Under the pieces are notes generated by a model, which searched no databases, was not told the DNA's origin, and saw nothing but the letters and a program-made list of their open reading frames with translations. From Citreimonas sp042096055 (GTDB lineage: Bacteria; Pseudomonadota; Alphaproteobacteria; Rhodobacterales; Rhodobacteraceae), in NCBI RefSeq assembly GCF_042096055.1, contig NZ_JBELMH010000001.1, forward strand, positions 129,877 to 193,876: a stretch of 64,000 nucleotides of DNA. The letters run 5' to 3'. The translations under genes and the position numbers were made by a program. Of the stretch, positions 41,768 to 50,814 are shown piece by piece (within the stretch, counting starts at the first letter, position 1; each line of letters starts with the position of its first letter).

Positions 41768-42928
41768 TCACTCCCTGTCGTAGGTGCGGGCGATCGTGCG
41801 GAACATGCCGATCGCGTCGTCCAGCGCGCCCGGCGCACGGAACTGCCGGTCGGCGCCGTTGACCGCGACCACCACGCCGCTTTGCTGATCGACATAGACG
41901 AACTGGCCGTAGACGCCACGCGCCAGGAACTCGCCCGCGCGGGCGTCGGCGGGAATCCACCACTGGTAGCCGTAGCCCATCGCCCCCGGATCGGTCGGCG
42001 CCGAGGCGCGGGTGCTTTCGGTCATCCAGTCGGCGGGCACGATGCGCCGCCCGTCGAAGCGCCCGTTCAGGCGCGCCAGCTCGCCCATCCGGGCGTAGTC
42101 GCGGGTGGTCAGGTTCAGCCCGCCCAGCACGAAGGCGACGCCGTGCCCGTCGGTGACGTAATGCGGCGCGCCCCAGGCGCCCAGCGGGTCGAGGATGTAG
42201 CGCCCCATCAGCGTGGGAATGTCCTCTCCGGTGGCGCCGCGCAGGACCATCGACAGCACGTGCGTGTCGATCGAGACGTATTGCCAGTCATCGCCCGCGG
42301 GGCCGGTGCGGTCCTCGCGCGCGGCGGCGAACCGGTCCATCGAGCCGCCCAGGGCCAGCACGCGGCCCATGCGGTTGATGTCGCTGAAGAAGTCGAAGTA
42401 ATCCTCGTCGAACGCCACGCCCGAGGACATCTGCAGCACGTGGCGGATGCTGACGCCCTCGTAGGCCGAGCCGCGCAGCGCGGGCGCGTACTTGTCGACC
42501 GGGTCGTCCAGGCTGGCGATCGCGCCCTGGTTCAGCATCACGCCCACCAGCATCGACAGGTAGGACTTGGCCACCGACCACGACACCCGCTGATCCTCGC
42601 GCGTGGTGCCCATGCGGTACCCCTCGGACACGACGGCGCCGTCGTGCAGCACCACGATGCCGGTCACCGCCCGGCGGTCGAGCCATTCCTGCCAGCCCGC
42701 GGGCAGCGGCATGGCCGGCCCTTCCTCCAGCGGTTTCGGCGTGCGGGTGACGGGAATTGGCGCGGTGTCGAACAGCCGGTCCATGTGCGAGAAGTTCTGC
42801 ACGATGCGCCCCTCGTCGAAGAGCGTGGTGACAGCGTGCAGCCGGGCGATCGCGTCGCGCTGCCAGATCGCCACGGCCACCGCGATCAGCAGCGCCGCCC
42901 CGACCAGCCGCAGCGCCCAGCGGCGCAT
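41768..42928 (-). CDS. Serine hydrolase of the beta-lactamase / penicillin-binding family
   Basis: A 386-residue protein anchored by one N-terminal helix (residues 5-22). The catalytic SxxK motif is Ser118-Val-Ala-Lys121 in SWSVAKSYLSM; the later YVSIDTHVLSMVL and GYGYQWWIP segments match class C-like esterases. It could be an esterase or amidase; the substrate is unknown. Its ATG overlaps the pth stop by one base, so it is co-translated with pth. Confidence 0.88.
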   Translation of the reverse strand: MRRWALRLVGAALLIAVAVAIWQRDAIARLHAVTTLFDEGRIVQNFSHMDRLFDTAPIPVTRTPKPLEEGPAMPLPAGWQEWLDRRAVTGIVVLHDGAVVSEGYRMGTTREDQRVSWSVAKSYLSMLVGVMLNQGAIASLDDPVDKYAPALRGSAYEGVSIRHVLQMSSGVAFDEDYFDFFSDINRMGRVLALGGSMDRFAAAREDRTGPAGDDWQYVSIDTHVLSMVLRGATGEDIPTLMGRYILDPLGAWGAPHYVTDGHGVAFVLGGLNLTTRDYARMGELARLNGRFDGRRIVPADWMTESTRASAPTDPGAMGYGYQWWIPADARAGEFLARGVYGQFVYVDQQSGVVVAVNGADRQFRAPGALDDAIGMFRTIARTYDRE

Positions 42929-43650
42929 CAGCGGAACCGGTCCGCGAGCTTCTGCAAGGCCGTGCGGGTGTCGGGCTCGGGGGCTTTTTCCGTCTTGGCG
43001 GGTTCGGGCGCCGGCGCGGGCTTTGCCTCGGACTTCGTCTCGGTCTTCGCGTCCGGCCTGCGATCGCCGGTGCCCGACCGAGGCGGCGAGACGCGCAGCG
43101 CCACGGCGTTCAGGAAACGCGGCGCATCGCCGGCCGCAAGGTCCGGCGCCCCGTCGGACAGGCCGCGCAGCAGGTCGTCCAGCCATTCCTCATCGGCCTT
43201 GGCGAAGTCGTGCAGCACGTAGTTCGCGACCTGCTCCTTGCGGCCCGGATGGCCGATGCCCAGCCGCACGCGGGCGTAGCTGTCGCCGATATGCCCGTGG
43301 ATCGAGCGCAGGCCGTTGTGCCCGGCATGCCCGCCGCCCGACTTGACCTTCAGCTTGCCGGGGGCGAGGTCCAGTTCGTCGTGAAAGACGGTCAAATCCT
43401 CGGGCTCGAGCTTGTAGAAGCGCACTGCCTCGCCCACCGACTGGCCCGAGCGGTTCATGTAGGTCATCGGTTTCAGCAGCAGCACGCGCTGGCCGCCCAG
43501 CCGCCCCTCGGCGATCTCGGCCTGGAATTTGGTCTTCCACGGGGCAAAGCCGTGATCCCCGGCGATGCGGTCCAGCGCCATGAACCCGATGTTGTGCCGG
43601 TTGCGCGCATATTGCGCGCCGGGATTGCCGAGACCTGCGAAAATCTGCAC
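42928..43650 (-). CDS. pth: Peptidyl-tRNA hydrolase with extended tail
   Basis: Releases tRNA from stalled peptidyl-tRNA. The catalytic core (about 1-185) starts MQIFAGLGNPGAQYARNRHN, with His19 as the catalytic base, and contains FHDELDLAPGKLKVKSGGGH. The family normally ends near residue 190-195. Here about 45 residues rich in Lys, Glu, Pro and Ala follow (TKTEKAPEPDTRTAL and similar), a disordered tail seen in many alphaproteobacteria. rplY is encoded 0.9 kb upstream on the same strand, with two plus-strand genes in between. Confidence 0.95.
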   Translation of the reverse strand: MQIFAGLGNPGAQYARNRHNIGFMALDRIAGDHGFAPWKTKFQAEIAEGRLGGQRVLLLKPMTYMNRSGQSVGEAVRFYKLEPEDLTVFHDELDLAPGKLKVKSGGGHAGHNGLRSIHGHIGDSYARVRLGIGHPGRKEQVANYVLHDFAKADEEWLDDLLRGLSDGAPDLAAGDAPRFLNAVALRVSPPRSGTGDRRPDAKTETKSEAKPAPAPEPAKTEKAPEPDTRTALQKLADRFR

Positions 43651-43723
43651 GTTGTCCTCCGAAAACCCGCCGCGCGCCGCCGATCCGGGCGGCGACGTGG
43701 CGTCCTGTCACACGAGGGGCACC

Positions 43724-44035
43724 ATGTATCTAACCATGAACCGATTCAAGGTCGCGACCGACCGCACCGACGCCTTCGAGGCGCTGTGGAAGTCGCGCGA
43801 CAGCCACCTCAAGGAGGTGCCCGGTTTCGTGCAGTTCGCGCTGCTCAAGGGGCCTGCCGGCGACGATCACGTGCTTTATGCCTCGCACACGATCTGGCGC
43901 GACGAGGCCGCGTTCAGGGACTGGACGAAATCCGAGGCGTTCCGGGCCGCGCATGCGGGGGCGAAATCCTCGGGCGACATGTACCTGGGCGCGCCCGAGC
44001 TCGAGGCCTTCGAGGCGGTGCAGGTGCTGTCGTAG
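43724..44035 (+). CDS. Antibiotic biosynthesis monooxygenase (ABM) domain protein
   Basis: A 103-residue ferredoxin-like fold protein. It starts MYLTMNRFKVATDRTDAFEA, has HLKEVPGFVQFALLKGP, and ends with HTIWRDEAAFRDWTKSEAF and RAAHAGAKSSG. These match the ABM family that includes IsdG-type haem oxygenases. Haem breakdown is possible but not shown; the conserved Trp and His (IWRDEAAF, FRAAH) are present. The next gene starts on its stop codon. Confidence 0.82.
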   Translation: MYLTMNRFKVATDRTDAFEALWKSRDSHLKEVPGFVQFALLKGPAGDDHVLYASHTIWRDEAAFRDWTKSEAFRAAHAGAKSSGDMYLGAPELEAFEAVQVLS

Positions 44036-44496
44036 TGGCGCGCGCCTTCGATCCCGAACCGGTGCTGGCGATGCCGCTGATGGCGATGCTGGCCACGGTC
44101 TCGGACGAGGGCGCGCCGTGCAACGCGCCGGTCTGGTTCCTGTGGGAGGACGGCGCGCTGTGGATGCCGTCGTCGACGGGCGCAAGCTCGGCCCGGCGGC
44201 TGGAGCACGAGCCGCGCGCGGCAGTCGAGATCGTGCAGTTCGACAACGCGGGCGGCGTGCTGCTGCACGTCGGCATGCGCGGAGAGGCGGCCTGCGTCGC
44301 GATGCAGCCCGACCGCTTCCGGCGCCTGCTGTCGAAGTATCTCGGTCCGGACGAGGCCGCGTGGAACCCGTGGTTCGTCGACACCGTCGCGCGCATCGAC
44401 GACCCGGACGGCCGGCTGATCCGGCTGGTGCCCGACAGCGTCTTCACCAACAATGTCAGCTTCTTCCGGACGGGCCCCGCGCTGGCCTGGCCCTGA
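44035..44496 (+). CDS. Pyridoxamine 5'-phosphate oxidase-like FMN-binding protein
   Basis: A 153-residue split-beta-barrel protein. LMAMLATVSDEGAPCNAPVW and ALWMPSSTGASSARRLEHEP fit the family that includes PNPOx and flavin reductases of the F420/FMN type. Start is a GTG that overlaps the preceding TAG by one base. Paired with an ABM protein it may serve haem or flavin chemistry; this is an inference from position. Confidence 0.75.
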   Translation: MARAFDPEPVLAMPLMAMLATVSDEGAPCNAPVWFLWEDGALWMPSSTGASSARRLEHEPRAAVEIVQFDNAGGVLLHVGMRGEAACVAMQPDRFRRLLSKYLGPDEAAWNPWFVDTVARIDDPDGRLIRLVPDSVFTNNVSFFRTGPALAWP

Positions 44497-44503
44497 AACG
44501 CAA

Positions 44504-44531
44504 GACGCCCCGCCGGTTGGGGCGGGGCGTC
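44504..44531. terminator. Bidirectional hairpin between two convergent genes
   Basis: An 11-base perfect stem, GACGCCCCGCC (44504-44514) and GGCGGGGCGTC (44521-44531), loop GGTTGG. It lies between the end of the FMN-binding gene and the end of rplY. No long T-run follows on either strand. Confidence 0.6.
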
Positions 44532-44554
44532 GCGTTCCGGGTCAGCCGAGGGGC

Positions 44555-45205
44555 TTACTCGTCGGTCTGCTCGGTCGAGGGGACCTCGTCCGCATCGGGC
44601 TCTTCGTCCTCGTCCTCGTCGTCCGCCGCGGCCAGGCCGGTCGGGGCCGAGACGTTGCAAATCACGAAGTCGCGGTCGATCGTGGGCTTCGTGCCCTCGG
44701 GCAGCGTCACGTCCGAGATCGTCAGCACGTCGCCGATCTTGAGCGCGGACACGTCCACGGTCACTTTCTCGGGGATCTCGCCGGCGGTCACGACCAGCTC
44801 GATCTCGGGGCGGATCACGGTCAGCACGCCGCCGCGCTTGATGCCGGGAGCGTTTTCCTCGCCGACGAACTCGACGGGAATGAACAGCGCGATCTTGGTG
44901 GTGCGGCGCAGGCGGATGAAGTCCACATGCGTCGGCAGGTCCTTGACCACGTCGCGCTGGACCTCGCGGCAGATCACGCGCACGTCGTCGTGGCCGTCCA
45001 CCTTCATGTTGAACAGCGTCGCCTTGAAGCGGCCCGCCTTCAGCTTCTTGACCAGCTCGTTGTAGGGCAGGTTGATGGGCAGGGGATCCTTGTCGCCACC
45101 GAACACGATGCCCGGGACCATCCCGTCGCGCCGCGCCTGACGAGCGGCGCCCTTGCCTGTCCCCGTCCGTTCAAGGGCAATGAGATCCGGAATCTCGTTC
45201 GCCAT
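44555..45205 (-). CDS. rplY: Ribosomal protein bL25, CTC form
   Basis: A 216-residue bL25 protein. The N-terminal 5S rRNA-binding part has RTGTGKGAARQARRDGMVPG; the C-terminal CTC domain has VDFIRLRRTTKIALFIPVEF and VTVDVSALKIGDVLTISDV. An acidic tail (ADDEDEDEEPDADEVPSTEQ) is common in alphaproteobacteria. A GGAG precedes the ATG at 45205. The upstream region carries an element like that before guaB. Confidence 0.95.
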   Translation of the reverse strand: MANEIPDLIALERTGTGKGAARQARRDGMVPGIVFGGDKDPLPINLPYNELVKKLKAGRFKATLFNMKVDGHDDVRVICREVQRDVVKDLPTHVDFIRLRRTTKIALFIPVEFVGEENAPGIKRGGVLTVIRPEIELVVTAGEIPEKVTVDVSALKIGDVLTISDVTLPEGTKPTIDRDFVICNVSAPTGLAAADDEDEDEEPDADEVPSTEQTDE

Positions 45206-45364
45206 GATGTTTCTCCATGTAAGGGCAGGGTGCCTCCAAGGCTGTCACCCCGCGTGAAGCGCCCGCATAGGCCGGATGCGCCATCTTGGCAAGGGGGATT
45301 CCCGCGCGTCGCGTCGCGGGCCTGGCGGGGCCGATAGACCGGGCCTCATTGCGGGCGCTCCGGC

Positions 45365-45418
45365 GCGATGTCCCACGATGAGACAGGCATGCGCCCTAGG
45401 AAAATCAATGACTTGCAG
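45365..45418 (-). promoter_or_regulatory. Element shared by the guaB and rplY upstream regions (rplY copy)
   Basis: Read on the minus strand it contains CTGCAAG, ATTGATTTTCCT, CGCATGC and a TGTC.CATCGTGGGACA palindrome (45369-45385, one mismatch). The match to 15327-15379 is about nine in ten bases over its length, and TTCGTGAA lies before it in both cases (45426-45433 here). It points towards rplY, which starts 160 bases away. Confidence 0.6.
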
Positions 45419-45500
45419 AGACGTTTTCACGAATCGTTAGGATTTGCACGCCGGTGGCGGCAGGTCGGGGCGCGCGCCCGCAGGGCGCGCGCCCCCCGGG

Positions 45501-45609
45501 CGACGCGCCGAAGGCGCGGCGCAACCCACCCCGGCAGGGGCTGGCGCGTTGCCTGCAAAATCGCGGCGCGCCCCGGCAGACCACGGCGACGCGCCGGAGG
45601 CGCGGCGCA
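45501..45609. repeat. Pair of 23-base GC-rich dyads
   Basis: Positions 45501-45523 and 45587-45609 share 22 of 23 bases and can each fold (GCGCC/GGCGC). They are 86 bases apart, near the 3' end of lldD. Confidence 0.7.
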
Positions 45610-45647
45610 GATCCTCGCCTCAGCCGAAAAGCCGCACGCCGGAACGG

Positions 45648-46847
45648 TCAGGCCCAGTCGCCCGAGAACCCTTTCGGCACCAGCAGGATGTCGCGGTCCA
45701 CGTCGGCGATGTCGGTGCGGCCGCACAGGCCCATCGTGGTGTCGAGCTCCTTGTGGATCACCTCGAGCGCGCGGGTCACGCCGGGCTGGCCCATGGCGCC
45801 CAGGCCGTAGACCCAGGCGCGGCCGATCCAGGCGCCCTTGGCGCCCATCGCGATGGCCTTCAGCACGTCCTGCCCCGAGCGGATGCCGCTGTCGATGTGC
45901 ACCTCGATCCGGTCGCCCACCGCGTCGAGGATCGGCTCGAGCGCGCGGATGCTCGACAGCGCGCCGTCGAGCTGCCGGCCGCCGTGGTTCGACACGATGA
46001 TCGCGTCGGCGCCCACGTTGCACGCCTCCAAAGCATCGCGCGGGTCCATGATGCCCTTGATGATCAGGGGGCCGTCCCACATCTTGCGGAATTGCCGAAT
46101 GCGGTCCCAGTCCAGCGACTGGTCGAACGCCTCGGCGGTCCAGGTCGACAGCGAGGACGGGTCGGTCACGCCGCTGGCGTGGCCAACGATGTTGCCGAAG
46201 AAGCGCCGCTTGGTCTGCAGCATCCCCATGCCCCACTGGGCCTTGGTCATCATGTTGGCCACGCTCTTCGGCGTCAGCTTCGGCGGAGCGGACAGGCCGT
46301 TCTTCACGTCGCGGTGGCGCTGGCCCAGCAGCTGCAGGTCGACCGTGATGACGGCAGCCGAGCATTTCGCCTCTTTCGCGCGGTCGAACAGGTTCTGCAT
46401 GAAGGCGTCGTCCTTCAGCGTGTAGACCTGCATCCAGAACGGCGCCGAGGTGTGCGAGGCCACGTCCTCGATCGAGCAGATGGACATGGTCGACAGGCAG
46501 AACGGCACGCCGAAGGCCTCGGCCGCGCGGGCCGCCTTGATCTCGCCGTCGAAGTGCTGCATCCCCGTCAGCCCCACCGGCGCCAGCGCCACGGGCATCG
46601 CCACGTCCTGCCCGATCATCCGCGACCGCGTCGACCGCCCGGCCATGTTCATCGCCACCCGCTGGCGGAAGTAGAGCTTGTCGAAGTCCGAGCTGTTCTC
46701 GCGGAAGGTCTGCTCGCTCCAGCTGCCGGATTCGCAGTAATCGTAGAACATCTTCGGCACGCGGCGGCGGTAGAGCCGGCGCAGGTCCTCGATCTCGGTG
46801 ATCACGGGCTGGGCGGAGCGGGGCCAGGGAAAATCGGGCAGGGGCAT
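45648..46847 (-). CDS. lldD: FMN-dependent alpha-hydroxy acid (L-lactate) dehydrogenase
   Basis: A 399-residue FMN enzyme of the lactate/glycolate oxidase family. The early segment PKMFYDYCESGSWSEQTFRE, the FMN pocket VALAPVGLTGMQHFDGEIKA, and the catalytic His in VSNHGGRQLDGALSS are all present. The length and QVYTLKDDAFMQNLFDRAK favour LldD, which passes electrons to the respiratory chain. Specificity for lactate is likely but not proven. It is divergent from the MaoC gene. Confidence 0.9.
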   Translation of the reverse strand: MPLPDFPWPRSAQPVITEIEDLRRLYRRRVPKMFYDYCESGSWSEQTFRENSSDFDKLYFRQRVAMNMAGRSTRSRMIGQDVAMPVALAPVGLTGMQHFDGEIKAARAAEAFGVPFCLSTMSICSIEDVASHTSAPFWMQVYTLKDDAFMQNLFDRAKEAKCSAAVITVDLQLLGQRHRDVKNGLSAPPKLTPKSVANMMTKAQWGMGMLQTKRRFFGNIVGHASGVTDPSSLSTWTAEAFDQSLDWDRIRQFRKMWDGPLIIKGIMDPRDALEACNVGADAIIVSNHGGRQLDGALSSIRALEPILDAVGDRIEVHIDSGIRSGQDVLKAIAMGAKGAWIGRAWVYGLGAMGQPGVTRALEVIHKELDTTMGLCGRTDIADVDRDILLVPKGFSGDWA

Positions 46848-46995
46848 GGCGATCCTTCTGCGGGCGCGGCGGATTGGTTCGGAAGCGTTACCAATCGCGC
46901 GCGGCCGCGTCCATCGCGCGGCATGGACAACGGCGTTTTGCCGCGTTCTTCTGGGCGCGACGGTCACGGCGCCGTCACAGCGACAGGGACAGGGC

Positions 46996-47439
46996 ATGCG
47001 CTACTTCGAGGATTTTCCCGCCGGCACGCGGTTCCGCACCGGCACCGAACGGCTGAGCCGCGACGACATCATCGCCTTCGCGCGCGACCACGATCCGCAG
47101 CCGTTCCACGTCGACCCCGACGCGGCGGCCACGTCGCCCTTCGGCGGGCTGATCGCGTCGGGCTTCCACACGATGCTGGTGGCCTTCCGCCTCAGCCTGC
47201 GCGACGGCGGCTGGGCCGAGGCGTCGATGGGATCGCCCGGCATGGACGAGATCCGCTGGCTGCGCCCGGTTCGTCCCGGCAGCACGCTGCATGTCGAGGG
47301 TGAGGTCGTGTCGGCCCGGCCGTCGGGGTCGAAGCCGGACCGCGGCTATGCCGAGATCGCCTACAGCGTGATGGACAAGCAGCACAACGTGGTGATGACC
47401 TACCGCGCCACGCATATCCTGCGGCGCCGGCCGAACTGA
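46996..47439 (+). CDS. MaoC-like dehydratase
   Basis: A 147-residue hotdog-fold protein with the hydratase-2 motif region DHDPQPFHVDPDAAATSPFG, then LIASGFHTMLVAFRL. Such enzymes hydrate enoyl-CoA; the physiological substrate is not known. The start ATG at 46996 begins MRYFEDFPAGTRFRTGTE, typical of the family. It converges on trpA. Confidence 0.9.
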   Translation: MRYFEDFPAGTRFRTGTERLSRDDIIAFARDHDPQPFHVDPDAAATSPFGGLIASGFHTMLVAFRLSLRDGGWAEASMGSPGMDEIRWLRPVRPGSTLHVEGEVVSARPSGSKPDRGYAEIAYSVMDKQHNVVMTYRATHILRRRPN

Positions 47440-47470
47440 GCTTGGTCCTGTCCCGGGTCCGCGGCCCGGC

Positions 47471-48262
47471 TCAGGCCGAATGCGCGCCCTCGGCCAGCGA
47501 GGCGACGAAGGCCAGCACCTCGTCCACCGGCTTGCCCTTGGCCATCTCGGCCACGATGGCCGAGCCCACGACGCAGCCGTCGGCGACGCTTGCGATCTCG
47601 CGCGCGGTCTCGGGCGTGCGGATGCCGAAGCCGACGATGACCGGCAGGTTGGCCGCCTTCTGGATGCGCGCCACCTCGGGCGCCACGTCGGCGGCCTGGG
47701 CCGCGGCCGCGCCGGTGATCCCGGTGATCGAGACGTAGTAGACGAAGCCCGAGGTGTTCATCAGCACCGCCGGCAGGCGCTTGTCGTCGGTGGTGGGCGT
47801 GGCGAGGCGGATGAAGTTCAGCCCGGCCGCGCCCGCGGGGATGCACAGCTCGTCGTCTTCCTCGGGGGGCAGGTCGACGATGATCAGCCCGTCGATGCCG
47901 GCGGCCTTGGCGTCGTCGAGGAACCGGTCGACCCCGCGCGAGTAGATCGGGTTGTAGTAGCCCATCAGCACGATCGGCGTGGTGTCGTCGTCCTTGCGGA
48001 AGGCCGCGACCATGTCGAGCGTCTTCTGCAGGGTCATCCCGCCGGCCAGCGCGCGCTGCCCGGCCTCCTGGATCGTGGGGCCGTCGGCCATGGGATCGGT
48101 GAAGGGCAGGCCCAGCTCGATGATGTCGACGCCGGCGGCCGGCAGGCCCTTCATCAGCGCCAGCGACGTCTCGACGTCCGGGTCGCCCGCCATGATGTAG
48201 GACACGAAGGCGCGGCGGCCCTGGTCCTTGAGCTTTGCGAACGTGGCGTCGATACGTGTCAT
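47471..48262 (-). CDS. trpA: Tryptophan synthase alpha subunit
   Basis: A 263-residue TIM-barrel enzyme. The catalytic residues Glu49 and Asp60 are in VDIIELGLPFTDPMADGP; the phosphate-binding part is IVGFGIRTPETARE. It splits indole-3-glycerol phosphate to indole. trpB is 6.4 kb away on the opposite strand, so the complex is made from two transcripts. Confidence 0.97.
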   Translation of the reverse strand: MTRIDATFAKLKDQGRRAFVSYIMAGDPDVETSLALMKGLPAAGVDIIELGLPFTDPMADGPTIQEAGQRALAGGMTLQKTLDMVAAFRKDDDTTPIVLMGYYNPIYSRGVDRFLDDAKAAGIDGLIIVDLPPEEDDELCIPAGAAGLNFIRLATPTTDDKRLPAVLMNTSGFVYYVSITGITGAAAAQAADVAPEVARIQKAANLPVIVGFGIRTPETAREIASVADGCVVGSAIVAEMAKGKPVDEVLAFVASLAEGAHSA

Positions 48263-48359
48263 GGCTGGTCCCCCGGTTTGCGGTCTCTGTTGCCGCATGA
48301 GGCGGGGGAAATCAATGCCGGCCACGGACAGCGGGCCGGGAACGCGAAGGAGACGGGCG

Positions 48360-49256
48360 ATGCGCATTCTTTTCACCGGGGGTAGCGGCAAGGCGGGCCG
48401 GTACGTGGCGCCGATGCTGGCCGAGGCCGGCCACCGGGTGCTGAACGCGGACCTCGTGCCGCTGGGCGATCCGCGCGTGGACGACCTGCGGGTCGACCTG
48501 ACCGACGCGGGCCAGGTCTACGGCGCGCTGCACAGCTACGCGGGCCTCGACGAGCTGACACTGGGCGCCGGGCAGCCGCGCTTCGACGCGGTGGTGCATT
48601 TCGCGGCGCTGGCGCGCATCCTGCTGGCGCCGGACGGCGAGACCTACCGCGTCAACACGCTGTCGACCTACAACGTGATCGAGGCGGCGACCCGGCTGGG
48701 TATTCCCAAGGTGATCTTCGCCTCGTCCGAGACGACCTACGGCGTGTGCTTCGCCGACGGCGAGCGGCGGCCCGACTACCTGCCGGTGGACGAGGATCAT
48801 CCCACGGTGCCCGAGGACGCCTACGCCATGTCGAAGGTCGCCAACGAGGCCTGCGCGCAGGGCTTCCAGCGCCGCTCGGGCCTCGACGTCTACGGGCTGC
48901 GGATCAACAACGTGATCGAGCCGCACGAATACGCCCGCGACTTTCCCGGCTACGTGGCCGACCCGGAACGCCGGCTGCGCAACATCTTCGGCTATATCGA
49001 CGTGCGCGACCTGGGCCAGATGGTGCTGCGCTGCCTGCAGACCGACGGGCTGGGCTACGAGGTGTTCAACGTCGCCAACGACGACACGTCGGTCGGCCTT
49101 CCGACCGACGAGCTGCTGCGCCGCTTCTATCCCGGGGTGCCGGTGCGCAGCGCGCTGGGGCAGTACGAGACGCTCTACTCGAACGCCAAGTCGCGCAACA
49201 TGGTCGGCTTCGCCCCCGAGCACGGCTGGCGCGACGACATCGCCGGCGGGCGCTAG
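48360..49256 (+). CDS. NAD-dependent epimerase/dehydratase (extended SDR)
   Basis: A 298-residue short-chain dehydrogenase. Rossmann motif TGGSGKAGRYV at the start; active-site YAMSK in DAYAMSKVANEACAQ; the VIFASSETTYG segment supplies the Ser/Thr. A GAAGGAG box precedes the ATG. Likely acts on a nucleotide sugar or sugar acid (uronate dehydrogenase-like). No sugar-pathway genes are near, so the substrate is unknown. It is divergent from trpA. Confidence 0.85.
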   Translation: MRILFTGGSGKAGRYVAPMLAEAGHRVLNADLVPLGDPRVDDLRVDLTDAGQVYGALHSYAGLDELTLGAGQPRFDAVVHFAALARILLAPDGETYRVNTLSTYNVIEAATRLGIPKVIFASSETTYGVCFADGERRPDYLPVDEDHPTVPEDAYAMSKVANEACAQGFQRRSGLDVYGLRINNVIEPHEYARDFPGYVADPERRLRNIFGYIDVRDLGQMVLRCLQTDGLGYEVFNVANDDTSVGLPTDELLRRFYPGVPVRSALGQYETLYSNAKSRNMVGFAPEHGWRDDIAGGR

Positions 49257-49329
49257 CGCCACCAGGCCCGGCGACGGGTCCGCGCGTGGCGGTCTTGCCG
49301 CCGCCCCGCGCGCGGCGTAAGCGGCTGTC

Positions 49330-50736
49330 ATGGCGCTCGCTCCGCTCTCCTTTACCGGGCATGTCCGCTCGATCCTGTCGCTGGGTCTGCCGCTGGTCGG
49401 CGGGCACCTGGCGCAGTTCGCGATCGGGCTGACCGACACGGTGATGATCGGCTGGTACGGCGTGCCCGAGCTGGCGGCGCTGACGCTGGCGCACTCGTTC
49501 CTGTTCACGCTGGTCCTGTTCGGCGCGGGCTTCGGCTGGGCGGTGATGCCGATGGTCGCCACCTTCGCCGCGCGCGGGCAGGAGGTGATGATCCGCCGCG
49601 CCACGCGCATGGCGCTGTGGCTGTCGATCCTCTACTTCGTGCTGGTGATGCCGCTGGCGTGGTTCTCGGCGCCGATGCTGCGCGCGCTGGGGCAGACCGA
49701 CGAGATCGCGCAGATGGCGCAGACCTACCTGCGGATCGCGGGCTGGGGAATGCTGCCGGCGCTGGGCGTCATGGTGCTGAAGAACTACCTCGCCGGGCTC
49801 GAGCACACGCGCATCGTGCTGTGGATCACGCTGGCGGCGGCCGTCGCCAACGCGCTGGCGAACTACGCGCTGATCTTCGGCAACTGGGGGGCGCCCGAGA
49901 TGGGCATCGCGGGGGCGGCCACCGCGTCGGTGCTGTCGCACCTGACGGCGCTGGTCTTCGTGGTGCTCTACGCCGTGCGCAAGCTGCCCGAGCACCAGAT
50001 CTTCGTCCGGTTCTGGCGCCCGGACGCCGAGATGTTCGCCAGCGTCGCGCGGCTGGGCATCCCGATCGGCATCACCACGCTGGCCGAGGTGATGCTGTTC
50101 GCGGGCTCGGCCGTGCTGATGGGCGCGCTGGGGGTGATCCCGCTGGCCGCGCACGGCATCGCGATCCAGGTGGCGACCGCGACGTTCATGGTCCAGATGG
50201 GCCTGTCGAACGCCGCCACCGTGCGGGCGGGCACCGCGCTGGGCCACGCGGACGCGGCGCACCTGGCGGCGGGCGCGCGGGCGGTGGTGGCGCTGAGCGT
50301 GGCGGCGGTGGCGGCGTCGATGGTGCTGTACTTCGGCATCCCCGAGACGCTGGTGGGCCTGTTCCTCGACCCCGACGAGCCCGACCGCGCCGCGATCATC
50401 GAGGCGGGGCGCGTGCTGCTGGTGATGGCGGCGCTGTTCCAGCTGGCGGACGCGCTGCAGGTGATCCATATCGGCCTGCTGCGCGGCCTGCAGGACACGC
50501 GCGTGCCGATGCTGATGGCGGCGCTGTCCTATTGGGGGATCGGCATCCCGGCCGCCTGGGCGCTGGGCCTGCCGCTGGGCCTGGGCGGCGTCGGCGTATG
50601 GGCGGGCCTCACGCTGGGGCTGGCGGTGGCGGCGGTGCTGCTGGGCTGGCGCTTCTGGTCGCGCGCCGTGCCGGGGCTGACGCGCGCCGCGCCAGGCGAT
50701 CCGGTGCCCGGCCTCGACGTGCCGCTGCACGACTGA
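49330..50736 (+). CDS. MATE family efflux protein, NorM subgroup
   Basis: A 468-residue membrane protein with about 12 helices. The start GLPLVGGHLAQFAIGLTDTV and the block AVMPMVATFAARGQEVMIRR fit the NorM-type multidrug exporters. It is different from the DinF-type protein at 31165. It lies 73 bases after the epimerase gene on the same strand. Confidence 0.9.
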   Translation: MALAPLSFTGHVRSILSLGLPLVGGHLAQFAIGLTDTVMIGWYGVPELAALTLAHSFLFTLVLFGAGFGWAVMPMVATFAARGQEVMIRRATRMALWLSILYFVLVMPLAWFSAPMLRALGQTDEIAQMAQTYLRIAGWGMLPALGVMVLKNYLAGLEHTRIVLWITLAAAVANALANYALIFGNWGAPEMGIAGAATASVLSHLTALVFVVLYAVRKLPEHQIFVRFWRPDAEMFASVARLGIPIGITTLAEVMLFAGSAVLMGALGVIPLAAHGIAIQVATATFMVQMGLSNAATVRAGTALGHADAAHLAAGARAVVALSVAAVAASMVLYFGIPETLVGLFLDPDEPDRAAIIEAGRVLLVMAALFQLADALQVIHIGLLRGLQDTRVPMLMAALSYWGIGIPAAWALGLPLGLGGVGVWAGLTLGLAVAAVLLGWRFWSRAVPGLTRAAPGDPVPGLDVPLHD

Positions 50737-50814
50737 GCGTTCCGGCGGACGGCCCGCTTGCGCGTATCGGCGCGCGGGACTAGACGTGCCGGCCAACAAG
50801 CAAAGGGGATGCCG

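Larger units (their letters stand above)
45206..45647. other. Intergenic region upstream of rplY with repeats and hairpins
   Basis: About 440 bases with no convincing gene. It holds the rplY upstream element (45365-45418), a 13-base perfect hairpin GGGGCGCGCGCCC/GGGCGCGCGCCCC (45467-45479 with 45483-45495), and two near-identical 23-base dyads at 45501-45523 and 45587-45609 that differ at one base. Confidence 0.75.
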
